A DNA stretch of 6,434 nucleotides, taken from contig RDDY01000320.1 in the NCBI GenBank assembly GCA_003852805.1, forward strand, positions 1-6,434, given 5' to 3'. Position numbers and translations under genes: made by a program. The notes beneath the pieces were generated by a model. It made no database searches. It was not told where the DNA came from and saw only the letters and a list, made by a program, of their open reading frames with translations. Numbering within the stretch: the stretch's first letter is position 1; the number at the start of each line of letters is the position of its first letter. Positions 1 through 5,468 of the stretch are shown one piece after another. Source of the stretch: Chryseobacterium sp. (lineage in GTDB: Bacteria; Bacteroidota; Bacteroidia; Flavobacteriales; Weeksellaceae).

Positions 1-447
1 ATTGTAAATCGATTTGTTGATGCGGTGGTCGGTCACGCGTCCTTGCGGATAGTTGATATTGACCAAGTTTAACTGCTTGGGGTAACTCTCCATCAGTATG
101 CTGTTGCGGATACGAAGGCTCGAAACATTGCCCACGCCGCGCGCCTCATAATAAACCCAAACCGACTCGCCGTTTACCTGACCCGATGTGAAGGTCAGCT
201 GAACCGGAGCGCCGTTGACCGAAACGCTCACTTTGCTGCCGACGTATTTCTTCACCTCGGCTTCAAAACCCGTAGTATTGGGATCTATTTTTATGGTCTT
301 GGCCACATCGGCAGAATTCATCTTGGTGGTGAATTTCAGTGCGCCGTCAGCGTAATCTACCTTTGTCATGCTGGAGTGAAACTGTGCAAAGGCGAAGCTT
401 GCAAAGAACACCGCGAACAACGACAACAGTGCTGTGATTTTTTTCAT
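1..447 (-). CDS. DUF6702-family secreted protein (3' end beyond window)
   Basis: An open frame of 149 codons runs from ATG at 447 off the left edge without a stop, so the C-terminus is missing. Residues 1-21 form a classical signal peptide: MKK, a hydrophobic core, then AFA followed by Q22, giving a likely signal peptidase I cut after A21. The mature part begins FHSSMTKVDY and continues with short alternating hydrophobic stretches suggesting beta structure, a V-N-G-A-P turn (about 77-81), an aromatic block W97-V-Y-Y-E-A, then N115-S-I-L-M and Q125-L-N-L-V-N. This pattern matches from memory the DUF6702 family of small exported Bacteroidota proteins, whose function is unknown. It sits 36 bases after the LOG gene on the same strand, so it may be the last visible operon member. 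The start codon lies between two A7 tracts on the coding strand, with no Shine-Dalgarno site. Gene and signal peptide are near certain; the family name is moderately so. Confidence 0.77.
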   Translation of the reverse strand, partial: MKKITALLSLFAVFFASFAFAQFHSSMTKVDYADGALKFTTKMNSADVAKTIKIDPNTTGFEAEVKKYVGSKVSVSVNGAPVQLTFTSGQVNGESVWVYYEARGVGNVSSLRIRNSILMESYPKQLNLVNINYPQGRVTDHRINKSIYN

Positions 448-464
448 TCTTTTTTTGCTTAGAT

Positions 465-481
465 GGCACAAATGCTGTGCC
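465..481 (-). repeat. Short inverted repeat between the LOG and DUF6702 genes
   Basis: A perfect 6-bp inverted repeat (ggcaca / tgtgcc, 5-base loop) lies 2 bases after the LOG stop codon. Read on the minus strand it is followed by an A-rich stretch, not a T tract, so it is not a canonical intrinsic terminator. It could be a weak mRNA-end or processing hairpin, or chance. Confidence 0.3.
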
Positions 482-483
482 GG

Positions 484-1245
484 TTAAAAATTGACGCTGA
501 CGGAATATTTGTCGTAAAAGGCTTTGATGTGCGCTACAGCCTCATCGGCGGTGTCCACCACGCGGAAGAGTTCGAGATCCGATGCGTTGATCAGGCCGTT
601 TTCCAACAAGGTATCTTTAAACCAATCCAAAAGGCCGCTCCAAAATTTGGTGCCCACCATCACGATGGGGAACCGCGCGATCTTGTTGGTCTGGATTAGT
701 GTCAGCGCCTCGCTTACCTCATCCAGCGTACCGAAGCCTCCGGGCATCACAATAAACCCTTGCGAGTATTTTACAAACATCACTTTGCGCACGAAGAAAT
801 AATCGAAATTGATGTTGTAGCCTTTGTCTATGTACGGATTGTAGTGCTGCTCAAACGGCAAATCAATGTTCAGACCGATGGACTTTCCGTTGCCCGCACG
901 CGCGCCTCGGTTGCCCGCTTCCATAATGCCGGGGCCGCCGCCGGTGATTACACCGAAACCGATATCGGTTATTTTTTCGGCGATTTCTATCGCCAGTTTG
1001 TAATACGGATCATCTTCTTTTAACCGTGCAGAACCGAAGATGGAAACGCATGGGCCGATCTTGGCCATTTTTTCATAACCGTCTACAAATTCGGCCATGA
1101 CTTTAAAAACCATCCAGCTGTCCTTGGTAACGGTTTCGTCCCAAGTTTTTTGCCGAAAACTCTCGTGGAGTCTGCGGTCTTCTACGCTGATATCGTCGGA
1201 CTGTGCTTCTTGCTTGGTCTTGCTGTGTCGTTTAATTTTTTTCAT
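484..1245 (-). CDS. LOG-family nucleotide 5'-monophosphate phosphoribohydrolase (TIGR00730 type)
   Basis: Predicted cytoplasmic enzyme of 253 residues with the Rossmann-like LOG/lysine-decarboxylase-like fold. Family members split nucleoside 5'-monophosphates into base plus ribose 5-phosphate; some release active cytokinins, and the bacterial PpnN group acts on general purine or pyrimidine nucleotides. Visible signatures are a first strand ending V-S-I-F-G-S-A-R (67-74), the glycine-rich G102-G-G-P-G-I-M-E-A110, R153-K154, and the hallmark P168-G-G-F-G-T-L-D-E176 that carries the catalytic glutamate. The first 60 residues are a charged, helical extension before the fold, as in longer bacterial members. 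The ATG overlaps the TGA of the upstream nucleotidyltransferase (ATGA, 1242-1245), implying translational coupling. The old label 'lysine decarboxylase' is almost certainly wrong for this fold. The exact substrate cannot be read from the sequence; family assignment is firm. Confidence 0.93.
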   Translation of the reverse strand: MKKIKRHSKTKQEAQSDDISVEDRRLHESFRQKTWDETVTKDSWMVFKVMAEFVDGYEKMAKIGPCVSIFGSARLKEDDPYYKLAIEIAEKITDIGFGVITGGGPGIMEAGNRGARAGNGKSIGLNIDLPFEQHYNPYIDKGYNINFDYFFVRKVMFVKYSQGFIVMPGGFGTLDEVSEALTLIQTNKIARFPIVMVGTKFWSGLLDWFKDTLLENGLINASDLELFRVVDTADEAVAHIKAFYDKYSVSVNF

Positions 1246-1955
1246 ACAAAGTATTTTTCTGCCTCGGCAACGGCTGCCGGCTTTCCCACATCGATCAAGC
1301 GGGCGTTATGCTCGTAACCGTAGATCTCTCCGGAATCCATCAGGTCCAAGTAAGCATCCATAATGGAGAAGGTTCCCCGGCGTTCTATTTTGTCAAAGAT
1401 TCTCGGGCTGATGCAGTGGATGCCGCTGAACGCTCTTTCTTTCAAGTTGACCTTATCGCCTGCCAAGCGCTCCTCGCCCGTAGTTTTGTTTAACCAGCCT
1501 TGCAAACGATCTTCGTCGTCGAACAACAATTTCCTGGCACTGTCCCGATCGGATACTGCCAAGGTGGCGAGTCTGTCGCTCTTTCGGTGACTTTCGATCA
1601 GATCATTCAGATTCATATCCGTCAGAATATCGGCATTCATCACGACGAAACTCTCGTCTCCGGCCAAATATCTTCGGGCAAACAATAGTCCGCCGCCGGT
1701 TTCGAGCAGTTGATCCTTCTCATCCGAGATCTTGATTTCGGAACCAAAATAATCATTTTCCCGTAAAAAGTCTATTATCTGCGGGCCGAAATGGTGGATA
1801 TTGATGACAAACTCTTGGATGCCAAAGCTTTGCAGATAACGAATGTTGCGCTCCAAGAGCGTAACCTTGTTGACGCTTGCCAGTGCCTTGGGATGACGGT
1901 CTGTGAAAGGTCTGAGTCGGGTGCCTTTTCCGGCAGCGAAGATCATGGCTTTCAT
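1242..1955 (-). CDS. MurU-like sugar-1-phosphate nucleotidyltransferase
   Basis: A 237-residue GT-A-fold NTP transferase, close to the length of MurU, which makes UDP-MurNAc from MurNAc 1-phosphate and UTP in cell-wall recycling. The nucleotide-binding signature is at the very N-terminus (A7-A-G-K-G-T-R-L-R-P-F-T, then H21-P-K23). An E85-T-G-G-G89 loop fits base or sugar contact, N107-A-D109 is the metal-binding aspartate motif, F176-S-G-I-H180 is a sugar-site motif, and I221-D-V-G-K-P226 supplies the second metal aspartate near the end. There is no left-handed beta-helix acetyltransferase domain, so it is not a GlmU-type fusion. It overlaps the RapZ-like gene upstream and the LOG gene downstream by 4 bases each. 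Sitting in one operon with an AmgK-like kinase favours the MurU role. Mannose-1-phosphate guanylyltransferase or glucose-1-phosphate thymidylyltransferase activity is possible on motifs alone. Confidence 0.9.
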   Translation of the reverse strand: MKAMIFAAGKGTRLRPFTDRHPKALASVNKVTLLERNIRYLQSFGIQEFVINIHHFGPQIIDFLRENDYFGSEIKISDEKDQLLETGGGLLFARRYLAGDESFVVMNADILTDMNLNDLIESHRKSDRLATLAVSDRDSARKLLFDDEDRLQGWLNKTTGEERLAGDKVNLKERAFSGIHCISPRIFDKIERRGTFSIMDAYLDLMDSGEIYGYEHNARLIDVGKPAAVAEAEKYFV

Positions 1956-2368
1956 TCGTTAAGGTGCGCCTGTTCGTCGTGGGTCAACACTACTTTCACC
2001 TGCGGATATTTTTCACGGATGAACTCCGCTGTTTTTATGGCTGAATAAACCGAGCGGTGTTGGCCGCCCGTACAGCCGAAGTTGATTTGCAGATTGGCGA
2101 AGCCGCGCTGCAGATAATTGTCTATATTGATGGAAACCAGCGTGTGCACCGCGTCCAAGAAATCGTGAATCTTGGTTTTCTCTTTCAAATAAGTTTGCAC
2201 GGCTACATCATTTCCCGTCTGCTGTTTGTATTCCTCGATACGGCCCGGGTTCAGTATTCCGCGGCAGTCAAAGACAAAGCCGCCGCCGTTCTCGGTGACG
2301 TCTTTCGGAATTCCTCCTTTTTTATAAGAAAAACTGTGGATGTCTATGGTTAATTGTTGTTCTTGCAT
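1952..2368 (-). CDS. Stand-alone RapZ C-terminal domain protein
   Basis: A 138-residue protein corresponding only to the C-terminal half of RapZ; the N-terminal P-loop ATPase-like half is absent and no Walker A motif is present. Visible signatures are H11-S-F-S-Y-K-K-G-G-I-P21 (compare the S-F-G-F-K-x-G-x-P stretch of RapZ), F33-D-C-R-G37 followed by N40-P-G-R43, and G98-C-T-G-G-Q-H-R-S-V-Y108, almost identical to the RapZ GCTGGKHRSVY motif. In Escherichia coli this domain binds glucosamine-6-phosphate and partners that control GlcN6P synthase; no such partner is visible here. I place the start at ATG 2368 because homology begins right after it. The same frame can start at a GTG at 2407, abutting the kinase stop codon, which would add 13 unconserved residues. 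The stop overlaps the nucleotidyltransferase ATG (ATGA). Domain assignment is firm; function as an amino-sugar sensor or nucleotide-linked adapter is inference. Confidence 0.9.
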   Translation of the reverse strand: MQEQQLTIDIHSFSYKKGGIPKDVTENGGGFVFDCRGILNPGRIEEYKQQTGNDVAVQTYLKEKTKIHDFLDAVHTLVSINIDNYLQRGFANLQINFGCTGGQHRSVYSAIKTAEFIREKYPQVKVVLTHDEQAHLNE

Positions 2369-2407
2369 AATAAGTTTATTGCTTGGCAATATTGGGTTGC
2401 CGATCAC

Positions 2408-3418
2408 TTAATTGTTTATTTCGCCGATAGCGGAGTTTAGATCAAAATCGGCCAACTGCCGAATCAATCCTTGCAGCTCGGGGTACTTATGCATTTCTTG
2501 CCACTCTTCGGCAAACAGATGGATGTTTTCGATGCCCCGCGGAAGGCTGTCCAAGAAATGAGTCTTGTGCTGCACAAGCCCGCGGAAACCGTAGGCGCCC
2601 AGTACTTGGAGATAACGCATCAACTTACAATAATCGACCGCTGTATCAAAATCCGTACGGCTTATTTGTTCGCTGTAAAATCCGGAGAAACGATCTTCTG
2701 CCTCTTTTTTCCAATCGGCGGGAAAAGCGGCCTTGGCTTGGTAAATAAAGGAAACCAAATCATAAACCGCCGGGCCTGCCATGGCCGACTGATAATCTAT
2801 GAAGCTGATGCGGTCACCGTCGATCATGATGTTGCGTGCCTGAAAGTCGCGGATCATCAGACTGCGTGGCTTTAAGTTTTTGACCGTTTCGGCAATTTGA
2901 TGAAATTCTATGAGCAGTGAAGATTTATGGTAAGGCAGCTCAAGCACATCGGCCAAGAAATTCTTGAAATAATAAAGATCATGAATGATCGGCAATTCAT
3001 CGTATTGCTCATACTCAAATGTGCGGGAGTAATCAATCACGCCCTCGGTGCACGTCTGAAACCGGTACAACAGATCGATGCTTTTCAGGAATAACTCTTT
3101 AACGCGAGGGCTGTGTCCTTCCTCGGCAATGATTTGAGAAAAGGTATGCGTGCCGAGGTATTCCTGAAGGTACATTTCCCGGTCCCGCGAAACGGCAAAT
3201 ACTTTCGGTACATTGAGATTGTATTCCTCGAAGAGACCGGTGAAATAAAGGAAAGCTTCGTTCTCGCGCAGGTTGCCGTTGACGGTTAAGATGAAGCGGT
3301 CTGCGTTGCTGTGAACGATAAAATTCGATCGTGCCGAACCGCTCTTCGGCAGCATCTCGATTTGGAAATCTTCGGTGCCGAAATATTCTTCTAAAAAATC
3401 GTGAGCCGTATGCTGCAT
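2408..3418 (-). CDS. AmgK-like phosphotransferase (APH family, probable anomeric amino-sugar kinase)
   Basis: A 336-residue protein of the aminoglycoside phosphotransferase/choline kinase fold. The N-lobe (about 1-90) has the S26-G-S-A-R loop, strand F42-I-L-T-V-N47 and an E52-N-E-A-F helix. The catalytic loop is I189-R-D-F-Q-A-R-N196, with catalytic D191 and metal ligand N196; the metal-binding aspartate is D208 in I-D-Y-Q, followed by G215-P-A-V-Y-D-L, typical of AmgK-like members. AmgK phosphorylates MurNAc or GlcNAc on the anomeric hydroxyl so that MurU can activate it. The MurU-like gene two positions downstream supports that role over antibiotic resistance. The usual histidine before R-D is isoleucine (I189), and the ATP-anchoring lysine of protein kinases is not obvious in the first strands. 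This is the first gene of the minus-strand operon; start ATG at 3418 lies just after a perfect -7 box. Family certain, substrate inferred. Confidence 0.88.
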   Translation of the reverse strand: MQHTAHDFLEEYFGTEDFQIEMLPKSGSARSNFIVHSNADRFILTVNGNLRENEAFLYFTGLFEEYNLNVPKVFAVSRDREMYLQEYLGTHTFSQIIAEEGHSPRVKELFLKSIDLLYRFQTCTEGVIDYSRTFEYEQYDELPIIHDLYYFKNFLADVLELPYHKSSLLIEFHQIAETVKNLKPRSLMIRDFQARNIMIDGDRISFIDYQSAMAGPAVYDLVSFIYQAKAAFPADWKKEAEDRFSGFYSEQISRTDFDTAVDYCKLMRYLQVLGAYGFRGLVQHKTHFLDSLPRGIENIHLFAEEWQEMHKYPELQGLIRQLADFDLNSAIGEINN

Positions 3419-3425
3419 TGCCGAA

Positions 3426-3433
3426 CAAAGATA
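3426..3433 (-). promoter_or_regulatory. Bacteroidota -7 box for the AmgK-RapZ-MurU-LOG operon
   Basis: Read on the minus strand this is TATCTTTG, an exact match to the Bacteroidota sigma-ABfr -7 consensus TAnnTTTG. Only 7 bases separate it from the kinase ATG at 3418, so the transcript would be leaderless or nearly so. I found no good TTTG -33 element at the usual spacing, so this is a motif-based prediction. Confidence 0.5.
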
Positions 3434-3457
3434 CAGATTCGGGAAAGATTAATTCTG

Positions 3458-3465
3458 TAATTTTG
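3458..3465 (+). promoter_or_regulatory. Bacteroidota -7 box for the xrtF pair
   Basis: TAATTTTG exactly matches TAnnTTTG on the plus strand and ends 4 bases before the GTG start at 3470, so the expected transcription start falls on or just past that codon. An in-frame TAA at 3458-3460, inside the box, blocks any upstream extension of the xrtF frame. No convincing -33 element is visible. Confidence 0.42.
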
Positions 3466-3469
3466 GCGC

Positions 3470-4006
3470 GTGAGAGAGTTTCTGCCTGTACTGAAAATTC
3501 TGCTGCGCTTTGTGCTGATTTACTTTGCGCTGCTGGCCGCTTATCAAGCTTATCTGTATTTCTACGAGAGCAAGGGCATGATAGATCCGCTGACCACATT
3601 GATGGCCAAACAGTGCAGCACTGTGCAGAACACCGCGGGGCTGCAAACAACCTTGGAACAAAGCAACGCCTACGACGGAATAATGTATGTGGTTAGAGGG
3701 ATCTACGCCACGCGAATGGTAGAAGGCTGCAACGCCGTTTCCATCATGATCTTGTTTCTTGCCTTCGTTTTCGCGTTTTATAAAGGGTTCAAAAGAACGC
3801 TTCTTTTCGCCGTTGCGGGGCTGGTGATCTTGTATTTGCTGAATATCGGCAGAATTGTTCTGTTGAATTATATTGCGGTAGCGCACCCGGGGCAGATGAA
3901 ACCCGCGCACGATTATTTGTTTCCGGCCATTATCTATGGCGGTGTGGTGGCGCTCTGGCTGGTTTGGGTCAAGTTCTTTGTATTGAAGGATGAAAAAGCT
4001 GCTTAG
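3470..4006 (+). CDS. xrtF: Exosortase family protein XrtF
   Basis: A 178-residue integral membrane protein of the exosortase/archaeosortase superfamily, presumed transpeptidases that process proteins with a C-terminal tripartite sorting signal at the membrane. The expected catalytic triad is visible in order: C87 in E-G-C-N-A, R128 in N-I-G-R-I-V, and H147 in A-H-D-Y-L-F-P. Hydrophobic segments lie at about 7-29, 90-104, 109-125 and 150-171. The short length and overlap with the XrtF-associated gene point to the Flavobacteriia XrtF subclass rather than the larger EpsH/XrtA type of proteobacteria. The start is a GTG; an in-frame stop lies 12 bases upstream, and the hydrophobic N-terminus would be lost with later starts. 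It ends 17 bases inside the next gene. No protein in this window shows an obvious C-terminal sorting signal for it. It is not a peptidoglycan or DNA enzyme despite its neighbours. Confidence 0.93.
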   Translation: MREFLPVLKILLRFVLIYFALLAAYQAYLYFYESKGMIDPLTTLMAKQCSTVQNTAGLQTTLEQSNAYDGIMYVVRGIYATRMVEGCNAVSIMILFLAFVFAFYKGFKRTLLFAVAGLVILYLLNIGRIVLLNYIAVAHPGQMKPAHDYLFPAIIYGGVVALWLVWVKFFVLKDEKAA

Positions 4007-4430
4007 AATACTGCTCTTATTGCTGTCGGTTCTCGGCCTTGTAGGCGTTCGTGTCTTGGAAGACAATATCTTCTATGATCCTTTTCTCGCATTTTTCCGA
4101 GGAAACTATAAATCAGGCACGCCACCGGTATTTAACGGCTCATCATTGATCGCGAGCCATATTTTGCGCTTCGGGCTGAATCTTTTGTTTTCCGCCGGGG
4201 TGATTTACGGCCTTTTCGGAAGCTTAAAAAAACTGTGGCAGACGGTCCTGTTGATGGCGATTGTTTTCGCGCTGATTTTCCCGCTCTATTATTTCAGTAT
4301 CGCAAATGAGATGAAGTTGGGAACGCTTTATACATTTTATCTGCGGCGCTTTGTCATTCAGCCGTTGATTCTTTTGCTGATTATTCCTGTGTTTTATTAT
4401 CTGGACCATCAGCAGAGACAGCAGGCGTAG
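3990..4430 (+). CDS. Exosortase F system-associated membrane protein (TIGR04127 type)
   Basis: A 146-residue membrane protein with predicted helices at about 5-22, 60-78, 84-103 and 119-138. After the first helix comes the motif R21-V-L-E-D-N-I-F-Y-D-P-F-L33, which I recognise as the signature of the small protein encoded beside XrtF in Flavobacteriia. Its biochemical role is unknown; tight pairing suggests it forms part of, or stabilises, the exosortase in the inner membrane. The ATG at 3990 lies inside the end of xrtF (17-base overlap, different frame), so the two are probably translated from one message. The last 50 bases overlap the 3' end of the convergent CDF transporter gene. Family call is confident; function is not known. 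Confidence 0.9.
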   Translation: MKKLLRILLLLLSVLGLVGVRVLEDNIFYDPFLAFFRGNYKSGTPPVFNGSSLIASHILRFGLNLLFSAGVIYGLFGSLKKLWQTVLLMAIVFALIFPLYYFSIANEMKLGTLYTFYLRRFVIQPLILLLIIPVFYYLDHQQRQQA

Positions 4431-5418
4431 TCGTGTGCTTGTCCGGCTGCGTAATGGTTTTCAGGTTCCATTCTATTTCCTTGGTGAAAGGATGCACGCG
4501 CACCGGGCAATCTATGCGGCAAACCGGGCACGATATAGAGCGACAGTCATCCATATGGAAATTGAATTCCACCGTCCGCTCGGTGTTGGCAGCCAAGAGT
4601 TGTATAACTTCTTCCATCAATTTGTGAGCCTCGCGCAGACTGTAGTACCACGGCAATGTGATGTGTGCATCGATGTGTAAGCTGGCGCCGTATTGCTGCA
4701 CTTTCATATTGTGGATGTCGATCCATTCTACTTTACGGTTTTCCTGAAGAACTTTCGCGATCTGTTCCACCAGGTCTTCATCTTTCTCGTCCATGATACC
4801 GCTGATGGCCCGGCGTAGAATCTTATAGCCGATACTCATGATATAGATAGCCAAAACCGCTGCCACTACAGCATCCAACCAGGCCCGGCCGGTCAGGCGA
4901 ACAACGATTAAGCTGACGAAAACCCCGACGGTGGTAACGGTGTCTGACTGCAGGTGTTTCCCCGATGAGACGAGCACGGGAGAGGAAATGGCTTTTCCTT
5001 TTCTGATCGAAATCCAACCCATCAGATAATTCACAACGGCCGTGGCCAAGATAATCAGCATTCCCCAGTCCAGTTGCTGTAGCTCATTGCCGTTTATGAT
5101 GCTCTTGGTCGCTTGTACCAAAATCATGATGCCGGCCAAGATGATCAATGTGCCCTCGATGCCCGAAGTGATAAATTCTACCTTGCCGTGTCCGTACGGG
5201 TGATCGCTGTCGCGCGGCTTGGCAGCCAAGTACAACGCATAAAGGCCCATAAATGCGCTGATGATGTTTACGATGCTTTCCATCGCGTCCGAGAAGACGG
5301 CATCGGATCCGGTCATCTGCCAAGCGATTACTTTGGCGATGAACAGTGCTACACCTACAAAGGCAACATTGCGCTGAAAGGGAATCGGACTTCTTTTTTC
5401 GGGTGAGGGTACTGTCAT
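4381..5418 (-). CDS. Cation diffusion facilitator (CDF) metal transporter with Cys-rich tail
   Basis: A 345-residue CDF-family exporter, which moves divalent metal (Zn, Fe, Mn, Co or Cd) out of the cytoplasm against protons. Six helices are predicted at about 17-33, 41-64, 83-104, 117-136, 160-175 and 179-199, followed by a cytoplasmic ferredoxin-like domain (about 203-290). Typical features are T36-G-S-D near helix 2, the H73-P-Y-G-H-G-K79 loop, and H155-x-x-x-D159 in helix 5. Aligned to E. coli FieF, the helix-2 pair D-x-x-x-D is E47-x-x-x-N51, so the transport site differs from the best-studied members. After the usual domain comes C292-x4-C297-x2-C300-x3-C304 with H288 nearby, a probable extra metal-binding site, then a polar tail of about 40 residues. 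The stop lies inside the 3' end of the convergent exosortase-partner gene. No clear promoter is seen between it and the asd terminator. Metal specificity cannot be assigned. Confidence 0.92.
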   Translation of the reverse strand: MTVPSPEKRSPIPFQRNVAFVGVALFIAKVIAWQMTGSDAVFSDAMESIVNIISAFMGLYALYLAAKPRDSDHPYGHGKVEFITSGIEGTLIILAGIMILVQATKSIINGNELQQLDWGMLIILATAVVNYLMGWISIRKGKAISSPVLVSSGKHLQSDTVTTVGVFVSLIVVRLTGRAWLDAVVAAVLAIYIMSIGYKILRRAISGIMDEKDEDLVEQIAKVLQENRKVEWIDIHNMKVQQYGASLHIDAHITLPWYYSLREAHKLMEEVIQLLAANTERTVEFNFHMDDCRSISCPVCRIDCPVRVHPFTKEIEWNLKTITQPDKHTTTPAVSADGPDNKTQE

Positions 5419-5436
5419 TGTTAGAGCTATCTAAAT

Positions 5437-5462
5437 AAAAAAAGAAGCATTTCTGCTTCTTT
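5437..5462 (-). terminator. Intrinsic terminator after asd
   Basis: On the minus strand, 6 bases past the asd stop, a 9-bp perfect stem (AAAGAAGCA / TGCTTCTTT, 4-base loop GAAA) runs into a T7 tract whose first three bases are part of the stem. This is a textbook rho-independent terminator for asd. It separates asd from the CDF gene, although leakage could still feed the latter. Confidence 0.87.
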
Positions 5463-5468
5463 CAATTT

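Noticed and set aside
465..481. Intrinsic terminator after the LOG gene
   Set aside because: The stem is only 6 bp and no T tract follows in the direction of transcription.
484..1245. Lysine decarboxylase annotation for the LOG gene
   Set aside because: The PGGFGTLDE motif marks phosphoribohydrolases; no PLP-dependent decarboxylase features are present.
2471..2875. Plus-strand open frame of 134 codons inside the kinase gene
   Set aside because: Shadow of the kinase coding sequence with no domain or start context.
2408..3418. Aminoglycoside resistance gene
   Set aside because: Operon context with a MurU-like enzyme and AmgK-like motifs favour a sugar kinase; nothing indicates antibiotic modification.
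3099..3650. Minus-strand open frame overlapping the kinase N-terminus and the divergent promoter region
   Set aside because: Low-complexity Arg/Ser-rich translation, out of frame with the kinase and covering both promoter boxes; no family resemblance.
3449..4066. Open frame of 205 codons on the minus strand opposite xrtF
   Set aside because: Its translation is rich in Gln, Arg and His, as expected for the reverse strand of a membrane-protein gene; xrtF has the full catalytic triad.
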